64,000 nucleotides of DNA from Seriola aureovittata (taxonomy: Eukaryota > Chordata > Actinopteri > Carangiformes > Carangidae): positions 868,583-932,582 of the forward strand of contig NC_079387.1 of assembly GCF_021018895.1 (NCBI RefSeq). The letters are read 5' to 3'. The stretch's first letter is position 1, and each line of letters begins with the position of its first letter. The notes under the pieces were generated by a model. It did not search any database. It was not told the origin of the DNA and saw nothing but the letters and a program-made list of their open reading frames with translations. Below are positions 1 to 11,844 of this stretch, in pieces. Position numbers and translations under genes: made by a program.

Positions 1-3000
1 CACTTAAACTGCCCCACAATCATCAACAAAAAAGCTAAGCTAGAAATAATGACTGCCCCCATTTTCAAACGCATGAGCATCAAGACAACACTGTTTCTAA
101 GGGCTGACTGTGCAACTTCACAGGTCAAAGTTGAACAAAGTTACACTCTGGCCTGTGAGTCACAGCTCACACCAGAACAGGAAATGCATTATTGAATTGA
201 TGGTGTGGATATCGGCAGTTTAAATGTGACTGCACCTATCCAATAAGTCTCCTGTCCTAAGAGTATAGCATAAGTAGTGATTTCAGAACCATCTGAGCTG
301 GGACTGACTCTTCTCTTTTGAGGTCATTACCAAAACTACAACAAGAACTGCATGTAAGCATGCAAGTAGGAGAAAAGGCCACCCTGTCAGGGTATGCTAA
401 AGGACAGACAAGGATGGATTTTCTGCATATCAGTTTGTAAAATGATGTACTGCTGGCTGGTATCTTTTAGTGGACCAGTAGAAGCACTCTAATTACAAAA
501 TGAGAAGTGATTCTTTAATGACTATGGTGTAGGCCTCTTCAATTTAGTATAATCACACGAGAGTGTCTCAAGATGAAAGATTATCAAAGGAGCTGTGTGC
601 GATAGCACAAAAAATTAATATTATCAAATAGCCCCAATCTTCACTTATCAAGAACACTGCATGATAATTAAATCCAAAAAGCACAAGTTTCTCAGTTTTT
701 TTCCATTCAAATGAAAATGACTGTGATTGTGATGGTTAACCTAAATGAAACGTTTCATCTCCTGTGACAAGTGGAGGGATTATGATCTTAGATTTAAGCA
801 CTGGACTTCTTTAAGATGTGACCATCATGCACTGCATAAAATGTTTGTTAATAGTCACTGATGGTGAATGAAGCAATGGTATTATTGCATTACATTTTGA
901 GTATCTGCAGGTTTCAACATGTAAATTCAAATATTAAAACAATGAAATACAAAACAAATAGTTCAAAGTTACAAAACTACACTTGAGAAGAATACTAAAA
1001 TACAGATAAAGTATAATCAAGTGAAAGGTACCCTGTAGACTGTTTGATTTGGTAGTGCTATGAGGCAATGTTCTCACGAGGGGGACCAATGTAAACCACG
1101 CAGGATTTCAAGTGTTTTACAAGCCGGCTCTCACAATAATGATATTTGATGATTACGCAAAAATAACTGTTTAAAATCCTAACTTTCTACATTTCCACAT
1201 GGTAACTACAGTATCCTGTCTGAAAGACACGTGTGCTACACATCCTATCAACCACACTGACCCCCACACTTTCCACCTTGCCACACAAGCAGCACAATAT
1301 CTATCGCTACAAGGCCTTCAACAGCATGGGCTACTTTCAATGTAAGGTGTTTTTCTACAATGTAGAATATCATGATACCTCATCATCATACACCTGGATA
1401 TGATGAGGAATTCTGCATTAATATAGACAATAATAGTATGGTTGCCACTCAAATGATAGAAGGTTGCATATTTTTAAAGAGATGATGGAACAATTTGACA
1501 GAAACACTTTTGTACTGTTGGATGCAGTTGATCTTTCATTCTTTGTGAAAGCTGGAGTCCTTAATGTTTGTTGCCAAAGGACGGAGAGAGAATCAATTGA
1601 CTTAGAAAAGGAATAACATTAAATTGCTATGAGCTTTTCCTTGTAATGACAGAAAAAGTCCCCGGAATTACACACAAATGTTGACAGAGATCAGTCCTAT
1701 CAAAGCCCTTGCACCATGGCATGTAAGATGGAAGAAAATTTCCTCCTCTTCAAATGCACAAAAGCAATAAGGAGGGTTCTTCTTCCCATCTCTCCCTCCA
1801 TGCACCGGGGGCGGCTTTCTGCATCAGAAGAATTCCTGGCAAATTAATGCACTACCTCTTGGGCTAATTAAATTAGAGGGGATCAAAACTACAGAGCGGC
1901 TTTTGTGGTGGACACAATGTTGTGCTTCATGCGCTCTTTGCTCTGGGGGGAATTTCTGCCATTTAGCCTCCTCTCTGCCTGCAGCTCCATGCTGGACTTG
2001 CTCTAACACAGTCAAGTTTCTCTAATTTGCTTGAATGAGAAAGAATTATTAACTGATAATAAGAAACCAAGAGAGAGAGTGAGAGAGCGTTGAAGGGCTG
2101 CAGGCAAGGATGAGTGGGAAAAGGGTGAACTCTGCGGCACCTGAAGCTCATGAGATTTTTTTTTTATTAATTCCTCCCTAAAACGAGGCATTCAGGAGTA
2201 AAATTGCTGTGCAAATGACAAGAACGATTATGGTTGTAATTCCTCTTCTTTGGGAAATGTGTGCAGCTTTGTTGCAGCTCTAACTGGATCAGGCTGCTAA
2301 CAAGCTACCGCTAACCATGTAGCATTAAGCATGACCTCTGCAATGCATGACGGTTCACTCTAAGGTTATTCTGCTTTACAGAGGACACAGACACAGACAT
2401 TACTGATATTATTCTGTAGCAAAAATTCCCACAACAGCATTGTTCAGCAGATAAAAGGGTTGAGAGGATACAATGCAGTGGATAATGTCATTATTACAGA
2501 AAAACATAATGTGAATGTGATCAAATTGTTTGTGTGTTTTACAGGGTACAGTTGCTGTAGTAACCATTAACTACAGAGAAATGCATTCAATTAATTTTGA
2601 AGAGTTGAGAGCATAATGACTGCAGATGACTTTGTGTTGTTGAATTTTCTCCATTTGCTTCAAACTGAAACATTTTCCATAAACCATTAGTGTCTGGTCT
2701 GAAGAGCAAGAGCGCGAGACCTCCTGATAGCAGTTGACTTGTATTTTCCCACCTGAACTGATGAGATTGCTGACAGGGTCAGACACAGTTTAGAAGCTGA
2801 TAGCAAGTGATGGAAAATGTACATGAAGTTATGTGACATTCCTCTGTTTGCTGGGAAAAGTCTTAACACATTTTGGTAACTGACCAAAAGCCAATACTAT
2901 CATTCACTAAACTAAACGCAAGAGGCCACTGATCAACAGGAATAATTGATTTGTAAGAGCAATCCTTGGGTTTTCAGTATCTACATTTTTTTTCCCTACC

Positions 3001-4673
3001 TGGCTCCACAAAAGTAATAATGGCCTATGAATAATCTATAAAACAAAATGGGTCAGTAACTATTAAAAAAGCTAAGAGTTACAGAATATAAAGTCTTCAT
3101 AAAATATGCATTATTATAAGGTGGAACCCCTCATTTCAATGCTCTCTGGTTGAGGTAAAGCTAATTTAAATACTATTTTCACTGATGGCTTCTTTAATGT
3201 ATAACAATAAATCAGAATGTATGAGCTCATTTAGTATCTAAAATCTTCATCCAGAACTATAGTTGTTAAATAAATGTACAGAAGTATAAATATTGGTAGC
3301 TTCAAAACAATCTACTTTTTCATTTTGTAGAAATTGGTAACATGAAAAAAAGGAATTGATGCCAGTATAAAAGCTATACAATAGCGGAGTTTAAAAACAA
3401 AAGCTTTTCCTTTTACTCAACTTTATGGCGAAACTTGTGTCCACACTACTGTGGTTGGCAGCCCCCCCCCCCCAACATGCAATACATTTCTTGAGATAGT
3501 CACACATTATGACCAATTTACAGCAGAATTAATCAATTGAAAGAAGTCGCCCGTATGTAGCTGTGAGGCACAATGTCTGAGAGGAACAAAAAAAAAAGCT
3601 GATCTGGATCAGCAACAGAAGTCCTGAGTATGTTTTGCATGCCTTCAGGAAATCTCTCAGAAGTCAAAGGAAGTAAACCCCCACACCCACACACGCCTCA
3701 CCCAACATGTCCTGGTACGTGTTGGCAGCGCCGTGCCAACAGATTAAGAATTAATTCAGCCATCAAAGCATGCTTACCTTGACACTAAGGTGGGGTTCCC
3801 CCTCCTTAACAGCTGATAAAAAAGACATCTGCATTCTGTGTTTCGTCCTGCCTCTGCAATTACAAAGTGACTGCTGCAATCCTCTGCAACACGTGAGGAA
3901 GTTAATCATTCAGGTTGATAGAACCACTGCTCATTTCCATCAGAGGGGGAGCTTAGTACAATGACACAACCTGAAATCACCAGCATGGGTTTGCACAGTA
4001 TGTGTGTGCATGCCTCTCCATGTTTATTACATGAATACATCTGCATCGTTTGATCTATCTCGCATGAAAACATGTTTACCAGCCCTCCTCCACTGTAAAT
4101 ATTGAGAACAAACCCGCCAGGGAAAGGTTACATCTATTTTTATTGCAGAAAATGCACCTTAGCAGTAATATAATTCGCATTTCCTTGACAAATAGTACAG
4201 CACATTACAAGCTATCAACTCTGGGAGCAAAAGCACGTGTTGTATGTTTTCCATTTACAAGGGCGTTAAGATGTTTTGTCTTCCTGCTCTTTTTACACCT
4301 GGTTTACTCTTGTCAAACACTCACACACACACTCAAGCACACACAGACACACAAAGCATGCCTCTCTTCTCCAGGGACAATGATGCTGCAGTGGTTTAGA
4401 AACTTGCTGAAGGATCCTTCAGCTGGAGGACACTTGTGGCTATCAGACTCATGACCTTCCAGCTTTGATAGCCTCTTTAGTCACTAGTCTGATGACTTTA
4501 GTTAACTACTACAATCATGTAGCGTGTGCTACTGAAAGTGAATGTGTTAACACCATAAATTTCTTTAACTATATAGATGTTGTGTGTCTGATGTAGCTAT
4601 GTTGTTGTTTAACAACAAGAAGTGTTACCCGTTAAGAAGTTCTTCACCAACTCACTTAGCCATCGCCCCAAAC
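1..4673. other. intergenic block, no gene recognised
   Basis: This is AT-rich, low-complexity vertebrate-type DNA. Open frames are all under about 105 codons, and none has recognisable protein similarity or convincing splice context. Visible simple sequence includes a T10 run near 2156-2165, a GA-rich tract at 2071-2088, a C12 run at 3462-3473 and a CA-rich stretch at 4317-4356. No RNA gene or clear transposon was seen. Confidence 0.6.
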
Positions 4674-4711
4674 TGTGGTTTTCATCCTTTTTGCCTCATG
4701 ACCCCTTTAAA
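4674..4711 (+). mobile_element. possible end of a decayed hAT-type DNA transposon
   Basis: The sequence at this position (GTGGTTTTCATCC, then a T-run, then CTCATGACCCC) resembles the terminal region of hAT-type repeats that are common in fish. I see no matching inverted end within the next kilobase, so this would be an orphan or heavily decayed end. The following 300 bases, to about 5000, may belong to the same element. The family assignment is from memory of the consensus style and could be wrong. Confidence 0.3.
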
Positions 4712-6408
4712 GGATGCATTATCTACTTATTATCTACTAATGACATGCAGCATATAACAAACAGTGGTGAGTTCCACTGATTTTCTGATCGTTTACTTTC
4801 CTGTTCTCTTATATTCCTCACAACTTTTAAGATTTAGCTGCAGTGTTTAATGACTGAAGGGCTTTAATACACACAGCTGACAGAAATGTGACATATGCAG
4901 AAGGAAATGCTCGCTGAAGTGGAGGAAATACGAACAATACTGTATGTTTCAACTACAGAGACAACACTCTGCACAAATTGGTGCAATTTGCTATTGTGAC
5001 TGTGTGCTAAAAATATCACAATACTAACTAAAGTAAATAAATAAAGGTTGCAATTGCAATTTTAGGTATATTGATTTATATTATGGAGGTTTTTGGCCTC
5101 TTTATTTGTTCAGTGCTAGTTATTGGACAGCTCCTTATCAAAGGGATTAATTATTGGATTCAAAAATGTATGTTATTACAGACAAAAATAACTTTTCATC
5201 ACAAGGTGTCTGCAGTTAATTTAAGTACAAGTCAACCAAATGGACCAGTCTTCCTGACCCTTGAAACGGCGACCCATGCCATGACTTCACTTGCCAATCG
5301 GAGTTGACTTCTTAACACCAGATATGCAATAATGAAAAATAAAGCATTATTCCACATTACAGGAATCAGCATGGACATGGCAAACAGGGGTTTTACAAGC
5401 TAGCAGCTGTCTAAATTGCAACTTGCTCTCTAATCCAGAGAGAATTAGGGTCCTTCCTGTGTACAAGGCCCTCTCCCGGTCAGGGCCCCTGTCCTGTTTA
5501 GATTTGTGGGCTTGATAAACCTCGACGGCCAACAGGTCTGTTATGAGTGGGAAACGGCAAAGCAAGGGAGGGGGGGGGGCCACATTTTCTCATAGCCAAA
5601 GTCAACCAGGGGATAATACCTCAATCCTAATGGGGCTCAGCACGGGCATTATCTGGCCTCAAATGTTTTTTTCCCCCCACTTCCTCTTTGTCCGTGTGGA
5701 AGTTGAGTTTATCCAGACTCTCCCCTCGCTCCAAGCCGCCAGACCCCGAGCACCAACCTGTTTGGTTTGGTTTCAGGTAGATGTTAACCCCAGCAACAGA
5801 GAGAGAGTGAACATAATCAGGATATGAGACAAAGCTCTCAGTGAAGTCCCGCTCTTCCTCTCCTGTAATATCCGTGTGCTGAGAGATAAGCCCTGGTTTT
5901 GCCTTTTCCCATGATAGCACCGCAGGGACGAGGCTGCAGCAGCCACGGTTGCCTTGGTCTGGCGATTACAGCCTCAATATGAGCCCACATTGTCGGGAAA
6001 GAGCTGTTTGGTGGCTGAGATTAAGTAATGATTCTTGTTGAGAAGAATTAAGGGTGGGGGGTGGCATGAACAGTGGCACCATGACACACACCTCAAGAGC
6101 AAGGCTGCCATTTGAAGTGATTACAAGGTCATTATACAGCAGAGAAGCTAATGACACACATTTCAACTTGTCTATCACCAAAAAGAGAAATCATACTTGT
6201 GGTTGTTTCCTGAACAACGTGTTCACTCTTCTTACTAATGGTGCCATGCGTGAGGGAAGAAGAAAAAAAAAAGTGTCTCTTCTTAATGCAATCATTTTCA
6301 CATCAAGAAAAATGTGCCAAAATATTTTCCCGCGAAAGCTGGTCGTATTTGTCAAATTCTCCGCAGACTAATCTCGCAATATTGCACGATGAATATTCTT
6401 ATAAAAAA
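4712..6408. other. intergenic block, no gene recognised
   Basis: Only short chance frames occur here (longest about 105 codons, at 6054-6371 on the plus strand). None looks like a known domain. A G10 run lies at 5570-5579. The stretch at about 5440-5960 has somewhat higher GC and complexity than its surroundings and could be non-coding regulatory DNA, but nothing in it identifies a function. Confidence 0.5.
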
Positions 6409-6459
6409 TGGGGGTGACGGAGGGTGATGGTGATGGTGGTGGTGGGAGGGCGGGTGGGC
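6409..6459 (+). repeat. G-rich GGT/GAT minisatellite with canonical G-quadruplex motif
   Basis: A degenerate GGTGAT/GGTGGT repeat leads into GGGAGGGCGGGTGGG at 6444-6458. That is four G-triplets separated by single-base loops, the most stable class of intramolecular G-quadruplex motif. The strand bias is total, with G on the plus strand. No gene is adjacent that would make this a promoter element. Confidence 0.8.
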
Positions 6460-8495
6460 ACGCCAGGGTTTTTTAATAAGGACAGTTTATCTTGTGTGGA
6501 CAAAAAATAAAATTAAGACAGTTGTCAGGCTCTCTCCATCTCACCCTCCTGCTCCTCCTCGCAGGTGATGGAATATGCACAAAGACAGCGGCTAATAACG
6601 GCACGGCCGGTTTAGGTGAACAGATGGTGATGAGGCCTGTTGCTAGGCTGAAAGGCCTGAAGAATTTTGTTTGTAATTCCAGATTATTTGCCTCGCTGCC
6701 ATATGCTTCACCCTCACTTTCCACAGACAAGGGAACACAAAGGAAGCATGGTGGTTGTGGTGGTCATGAAGAGACCTGGGCTGGGTCAACAGTGCAGGAT
6801 TGTGGGATAGAGCCGGCTCAGATGAAGATCACCTGGGTTTGAGAAGCACTAACTTTAAACTGGAACATTTTCATTGCAAAAAGTCAGAAAATCTGTGTTC
6901 ATTTTAGTTACCTATATTAGTTAGTTTGTCTGATACATTAAAAAAATATTTTTCACATATGTTTCTGCTGCACATGCCTTTCTCAGAGAGATCCAGGCTG
7001 GTCAGAAGTTGCTGTTGGACTTGTAGGCCAGTCTGAATACCGTCTGAATGCCTAAAATATAAACTCAAAAATCAAATGTGACAGTGACGCAGGAGTTCAC
7101 CCATTTTTATCACCGCCAAAGAATTTATGCTCGCTCTTATCGTACAACGCGGCACAAGATTTTCTCCAAAGCAGGCCACTTCAGAGGATGTTGGAAAAGC
7201 TTCTCCCCACTAGGTAAACAATCAGGCCTGAGAACAGACTCTCTCTCTGCTCCGTCTCCAACAATCACACCAACTCCAACCACAGAGGATTTTCCCCCTC
7301 TTCGCCCCCGTCTCCTACCTTCTCTCACTTTTTTCTCTCCCTCTACAACATAGACCCCAACCCAAAAGAAAAAAAAAAATCACCAGCTTTCAGCACACAC
7401 TACCACCCTATCTCTCTGTATACAGGACCCTGTCGGCCTGTTTCCTCTGTCAAACACCCCCAGCCTCCCCTCCTTTTTTTCTTTTTGTTTGCTTTACTGT
7501 AATCATTTCGCTGGCCCAGAAACGTGTGGGTGTGCTGGCAGCGGTACAAAAACGAGAGACAGAGAGAAAGAGAAGTTACATGGGAACTGAGTTAAGGTTG
7601 AATATTTATTAGAAGAAGCCATCTGGCGTCGCAATGTCTGTACAAAGAGGGCTTGCTCTCTCCTTGTAATAGTCCTCCTCCTTCTCCTTCCCTGACTTTA
7701 TCTCTCTCATTCTCTCTCCCATTTTCTTCATTTCCCCCTGTGTCCCAGAGAAAATATTCAGCTCCAACCACATGCTCACAGAGCCTTTCACATAATCACA
7801 GCGTTATACCATTTCAAAGAGTCGCTAATCAAAGGAAAGAGCACAGAGATATTTTACCCTAAATGGTTTACTTTGCTGCTCAAAAAAAAAGGGGGGGGGG
7901 TAAAATGTGACACGCAGTCATCACACACCTCATGTTTGTTGTAACCACTTCACAGAACAAACTGGAAGTTTCCTACATCAGATTATTTTCCGCACTTACA
8001 TATAAGACAGATTTTATGTTTTCTAATCAGTGCCAATGACGAAACTGGAAGCACATGTGACAGAAAAATTAAATCCTGAGATAGAAATCAAAGTTTTAAG
8101 TAAATCTTCACCTGAGACAGATGACATCTTTTTGGCAATCTGAATGTAAAAAAGATAACAAAGTGGAGGAAACGCTAAACTGTGATTTGATTGGTGTTTA
8201 GAGATTTAATAAAGTCAAAATATTTTGAAAATATGTTTAAAATAATTGGCTGTTTCTGTTGTTAGTGTGCACTTTCTTTTAAACATGCACACAGCTGTAT
8301 TCCTTCATATCAATATGTGAGAGCATGTGTGTTTTCACATGAGGCTTTATGCATGTGTGTTTGCTCTTTTACAGTGTGTGCATGATTGAATGCATATGAG
8401 TGTGTTTGCCTGCCTACATACAAGCACACAAACAGACAAGCGCCATCTCACTGTGTACAAAGTGACTTCCTGCGCGGAGCTGCAGGAGTCCGCAG
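6460..8495. other. intergenic block, pyrimidine-rich, no gene recognised
   Basis: The stretch at 7220-7350 and 7650-7760 is rich in CT and CCT, which creates spurious long frames on both strands. An A9G10 run lies near 7882-7901. A 116-codon plus frame at 6492-6842 has no recognisable domain and overlaps an opposing 85-codon frame, so I treat both as chance. Confidence 0.5.
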
Positions 8496-8592
8496 GGAAT
8501 GTCAGGACGAAGTGGCCGCATTTCACCCAGCAAATCCCCCGGGAATGTTTGGAGTTCCCGCAGGAATGAAACCGCCTCTCAGGGAATTCTCC
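8496..8592 (+). promoter_or_regulatory. cluster of GGAATG (TEAD/MCAT-like) motifs plus a kappa-B-like site
   Basis: GGAATG occurs three times within 74 bases on one strand (8496-8502, 8542-8548 and 8563-8569). It is followed by GGGAATTCTCC at 8582-8592, which resembles an NF-kappa-B half palindrome. The surrounding 150 bases are CpG-containing and more GC-rich than the neighbourhood. GGAATG is the binding core of TEAD factors. Regulatory activity is inference only, because short motifs recur by chance. Confidence 0.2.
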
Positions 8593-9584
8593 ATGGAAAT
8601 ACATCAGCCTGCAGTGATACTTGTCCCTCTAAAAGTGTCTCTGTGCTGCTCTCTGTGCAGCCACTTGTTAAAAAACAATAAAATTCCAGAAAGTAAAAAA
8701 CACATGACCGGGGAAAATGGTGCTGGGGGTTGAGGATACTTTAAAACTGATTACAACCGTCACTTCACTTTAAAATTGAATTTATACTATCTAAAACTTG
8801 ATGACTTTTGGAAACTCATCGATTTACTCAATTGTAGCTTTTCCATCAGCTGACACAAAGATATGCAGAGCTATTTAGGGCTTGACATATTTTCTAACAA
8901 GAAATAAAGTTGGCAAAACAGACTTTTTCTAAATAAACACAGCGATGGAAAGTAAGGGCATCCAGCAGAAAGATACATAGTGACCAAAATTAGCTCTTTA
9001 ATAACTGGATTTAAGATATTTTCCATGTTGGTGAACAAACTATAAAATAAAAAATATTTATTTTTAGGCCTTTTTTGACCCATATGTGATCATAAAGGGA
9101 AAATATTCATATAAAGGAGGATGAGTCAAATATTTTTGTTGCCACATTTGTAAACAAAGGTTTATTTCTCGTCTTGGGTAAATATTTAGGACTGTTATGG
9201 CAACAGTTAATAGAAATGTCTGATTCATTTGATGCTGAATTAAATTTTATTGAGGCTTTTAAATGAAGGGGTTGTATACAAACGATATGTCTTCAAGACA
9301 GGGAAATGCATTCATTGTGGTTCTTAAAGAATGTATTCATCTGAATACCAAGGTCAATAAATTGGACATTTAATCAACTCAAGTGTGTTATTAGCGCCTT
9401 CAAAGCATCAATAAAGTTTGATTCATACATCCCACAGCAGTTTCCCCAAATTGTTGCCATGAGAGCTCAACAAAGTGTTGAGAAAGAGTTAGATCCACCA
9501 CCACAGACAAATGAGCCTTATCCTTAATTTAACTTCACCATTCATTCTCCACTTGGAAAACATGTGTGTCTTTATTGCCAAATT
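8593..9584. other. intergenic block, no gene recognised
   Basis: AT-rich sequence without recognisable protein, RNA or transposon signal. Only short frames occur (about 70 codons, minus strand, near 8871-9083), and they show no domain. Confidence 0.55.
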
Positions 9585-9666
9585 TGGTCTTGAGTGCAAC
9601 TTGATTTGCTCTGGTTTTTATCTCGACTCAGTCTGACTTGATTTGGTCTTGCACTTGACTTGTTTT
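9585..9666 (+). repeat. degenerate GACTTG/GGTCTTG repeat
   Basis: The words TTGGTCTTGAGT, AACTTGATTTG, CTCGACTCAGTCTGACTTG, TTTGGTCTTG and CACTTGACTTG follow one another. Together they form a degenerate array of a 5-6 base GACTTG-like unit. Arrays of this kind are widespread in teleost genomes, often inside old DNA transposons. No flanking inverted ends are visible. Confidence 0.5.
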
Positions 9667-10758
9667 GGAAGAAAAGACAAACAAGTTAAACTCTGTGCAG
9701 GGACCACTATAATGATAAAGGCTTGCTGACGAGGAGGAAGGTGATTTTCCTTCACCAAAAATAATTATCTGAAATATGATATTTACCAGAAGAACCATGT
9801 ATTCATATTCTGTTTATCTCCTCTTATTAAACCAAATCCCACAGCATATTCTGCCTTTACATGCAATATATCTCCTAAAGGCTGAAAAAAGCCTGGCCAG
9901 AATAAACTGCATTAACTTTAGAATTTACTGTATTAATTGAAAGGATTTTTCCACATTATGAGTGCTATTACTGAGAGCAATATAGTTGCATTAGAATCGA
10001 ATAAATGAGTTGGGGATGTTTATGGAATGTCTTCGAGTTTGCAGGTACACACCATGCATCCCAATTATGGCAGAATAAAGCAAAATGAAATTTCCATCTC
10101 CATTCAAGAATATGAATGTGCAATTTTATGAGCGAAAAAAAGGTGCCAAAGAGGTAAGTACCTTGCCAGCACCATGAAAAATGGCACCAATTAAAGCTTA
10201 ACTTGCTTGTTTTCTCATAACATACATGTTTTCATAACTCTGAAATCAAATAATTGCTGCTCTTTATATCGTGCACAATAAAACTGAAAATATGGCGGCT
10301 GGAGGATGCTCCTGAATATTTTAGTGGAATTTCTGAGGCGCTCTGAAAAAAAGGGGTCGGCAGAAAATGTGGCAAAGTGAGATGCATACGCGAGGTTCCT
10401 TCAAGAAATCTGAGAGGGGAAACTGCCTCGTTTATCTTCTCAGGCTTGGAAAGTGCACATGATTTCATTTTTGTGATTATATGCCAAAAGCAGCACACTG
10501 GTCCCTCACAGATTATATGAAAACAGTGTGTTTATTTCTGAAAAAAAAAAGTGTTTGTTTTGCCTGAAGCTGTGCAACTTCTTACTGCCGTCTCTCCGTC
10601 CAGCAGGTTTCCACAGACTGTGTCCAATCAGCTGCATTTTTTAAGCAACACCAAGTCAATTAAATTTAATTTATAGGTTATTGTAATTATCGCTGCACTG
10701 AAGTACAATTGGTGGTTTATTACTTCAGTAGCTGCTCATATTACTACACCCCCAATAA

Positions 10759-10798
10759 CAACACACACACAAACAAATACACACACACACACACACAC
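10759..10798 (+). repeat. (AC)n microsatellite, interrupted
   Basis: A short interrupted run of AC followed by a pure (AC) stretch of about ten units ends in ACGC. It is a simple dinucleotide microsatellite and likely length-polymorphic. Confidence 0.9.
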
Positions 10799-10920
10799 GC
10801 TAGACTGATGTTAATCAATTTGGAGAACTGCCTGGATTGTTTAAACTGTCGTCACCACCCATCAGTCTACTGCACTCTCACAGGAATTTGAATATCTCCA
10901 GTGGGAGGCGTTCTTCCAAT

Positions 10921-10974
10921 ACACCAACACACACACACACACACACACACACCCACACACAGACACACACACCC
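10921..10974 (+). repeat. (AC)n microsatellite, compound
   Basis: A near-pure AC run passes into ACCC/CACACAGA variants. It lies about 120 bases from the previous AC array, which suggests one expanded CA-rich locus split by unique sequence. Confidence 0.9.
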
Positions 10975-11744
10975 ACCTCTGGGATGACTGCATCACACAG
11001 GACTGAAAGCAACTAAAACTAGTTTTCCTAAACAAATCCATCATTGTTTTTCAGTTTTAAAACACAGATTATTACTATTGCATAACGTTTGCATTTTATA
11101 GAGTTGGGTTAGCAGATTAAGAAAAGACAAAACTAATTTGGAAATCAATTCAATGTGGATTCAATGTGTGTCTGAAATGGATCAAGGACTCCTTTGTTCA
11201 TCTGGACCTCTTTATATAGATGTGGAAGTGATGTTTTGTATGCATTTCAGATGTATGATGACAGAGGATTCCCATTTTGTGAATAATAGTGTTTTAGCTT
11301 TTCAAAGCATTTGACAATATATTGTTTCCAGGATTATTTCAAGACATTATGTCCCTGTGACCTCATTACCTGGATGATTATTTCTTCTCTGAAGGTTTTT
11401 CATTCACCGGTTGCCCTAATATTTCTTTTCCCTCCTGACTGGTTAATCTATCTAGCACCTATGTGTATGTGCAGGACTGTGTGGGAAATAAAACTGATAA
11501 CTCATTGTGGTTTGCAGGCACAAAAAGACACTGACTTTATTTATATGCACAGAAAAGCTGCAGCTGTAATCCCATCTGTCAAGTAAGGCAACAAGGAGCC
11601 CTGTAAACTCATGTTTATTGTTCCTCTCTATTTGTTTTTGTACCTTTATCAATTTTATTGTTTTTATTAATTTTCTTTATCTTAACATTTAACCTTACAT
11701 CACCTTATTTTTTTTTTTAATTTTTGGGTGTAAGTGTCCCCTTT

Positions 11745-11844
11745 TTTCTCTTATTAGTCAAATCACCTGTAATGCACCTTAAACAGCACTAACCTGTACA
11801 GAAGGTGTGATACAGATCAAGTATGGTTGACTGACTGATTGATG
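11745..11844 (+). mobile_element. 3' tail of a decayed LINE (L2/CR1/Rex1 type)
   Basis: The stretch ends GAAGGTGTGATACAGATCAAGTATG followed by TTGACTGACTGATTGATG. This matches the layout of the 3' end of fish L2/CR1-like LINEs: a conserved 'GTGCTATAYAAATAAA'-type stretch followed by a short tandem tail of TGAT/TGAC units. The T-rich segment upstream (11,620-11,740) fits a LINE 3' untranslated region. No reverse transcriptase coding remains nearby. Confidence 0.4.

Larger units (their letters stand above)
9667..11744. other. intergenic block with CA microsatellites
   Basis: No coding or RNA gene seen. The block holds the CA repeats annotated separately near 10.76 and 10.92 kb and an A-rich run near 10,540. 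Frames at 10,709-10,891 (plus) and 10,862-11,044 (minus) are produced largely by those repeats. Confidence 0.55.

Noticed and set aside
1029..1039. TACCCTGTAGA, identical to the first 11 bases of miR-10
   Set aside because: The match stops at base 11 and the surrounding sequence does not fold into a hairpin with a plausible opposite arm.
8386..8733. 115-codon plus-strand frame
   Set aside because: It overlaps an opposing 85-codon frame across a CpG-containing segment. No domain was found, and non-coding regulatory DNA is a better explanation.
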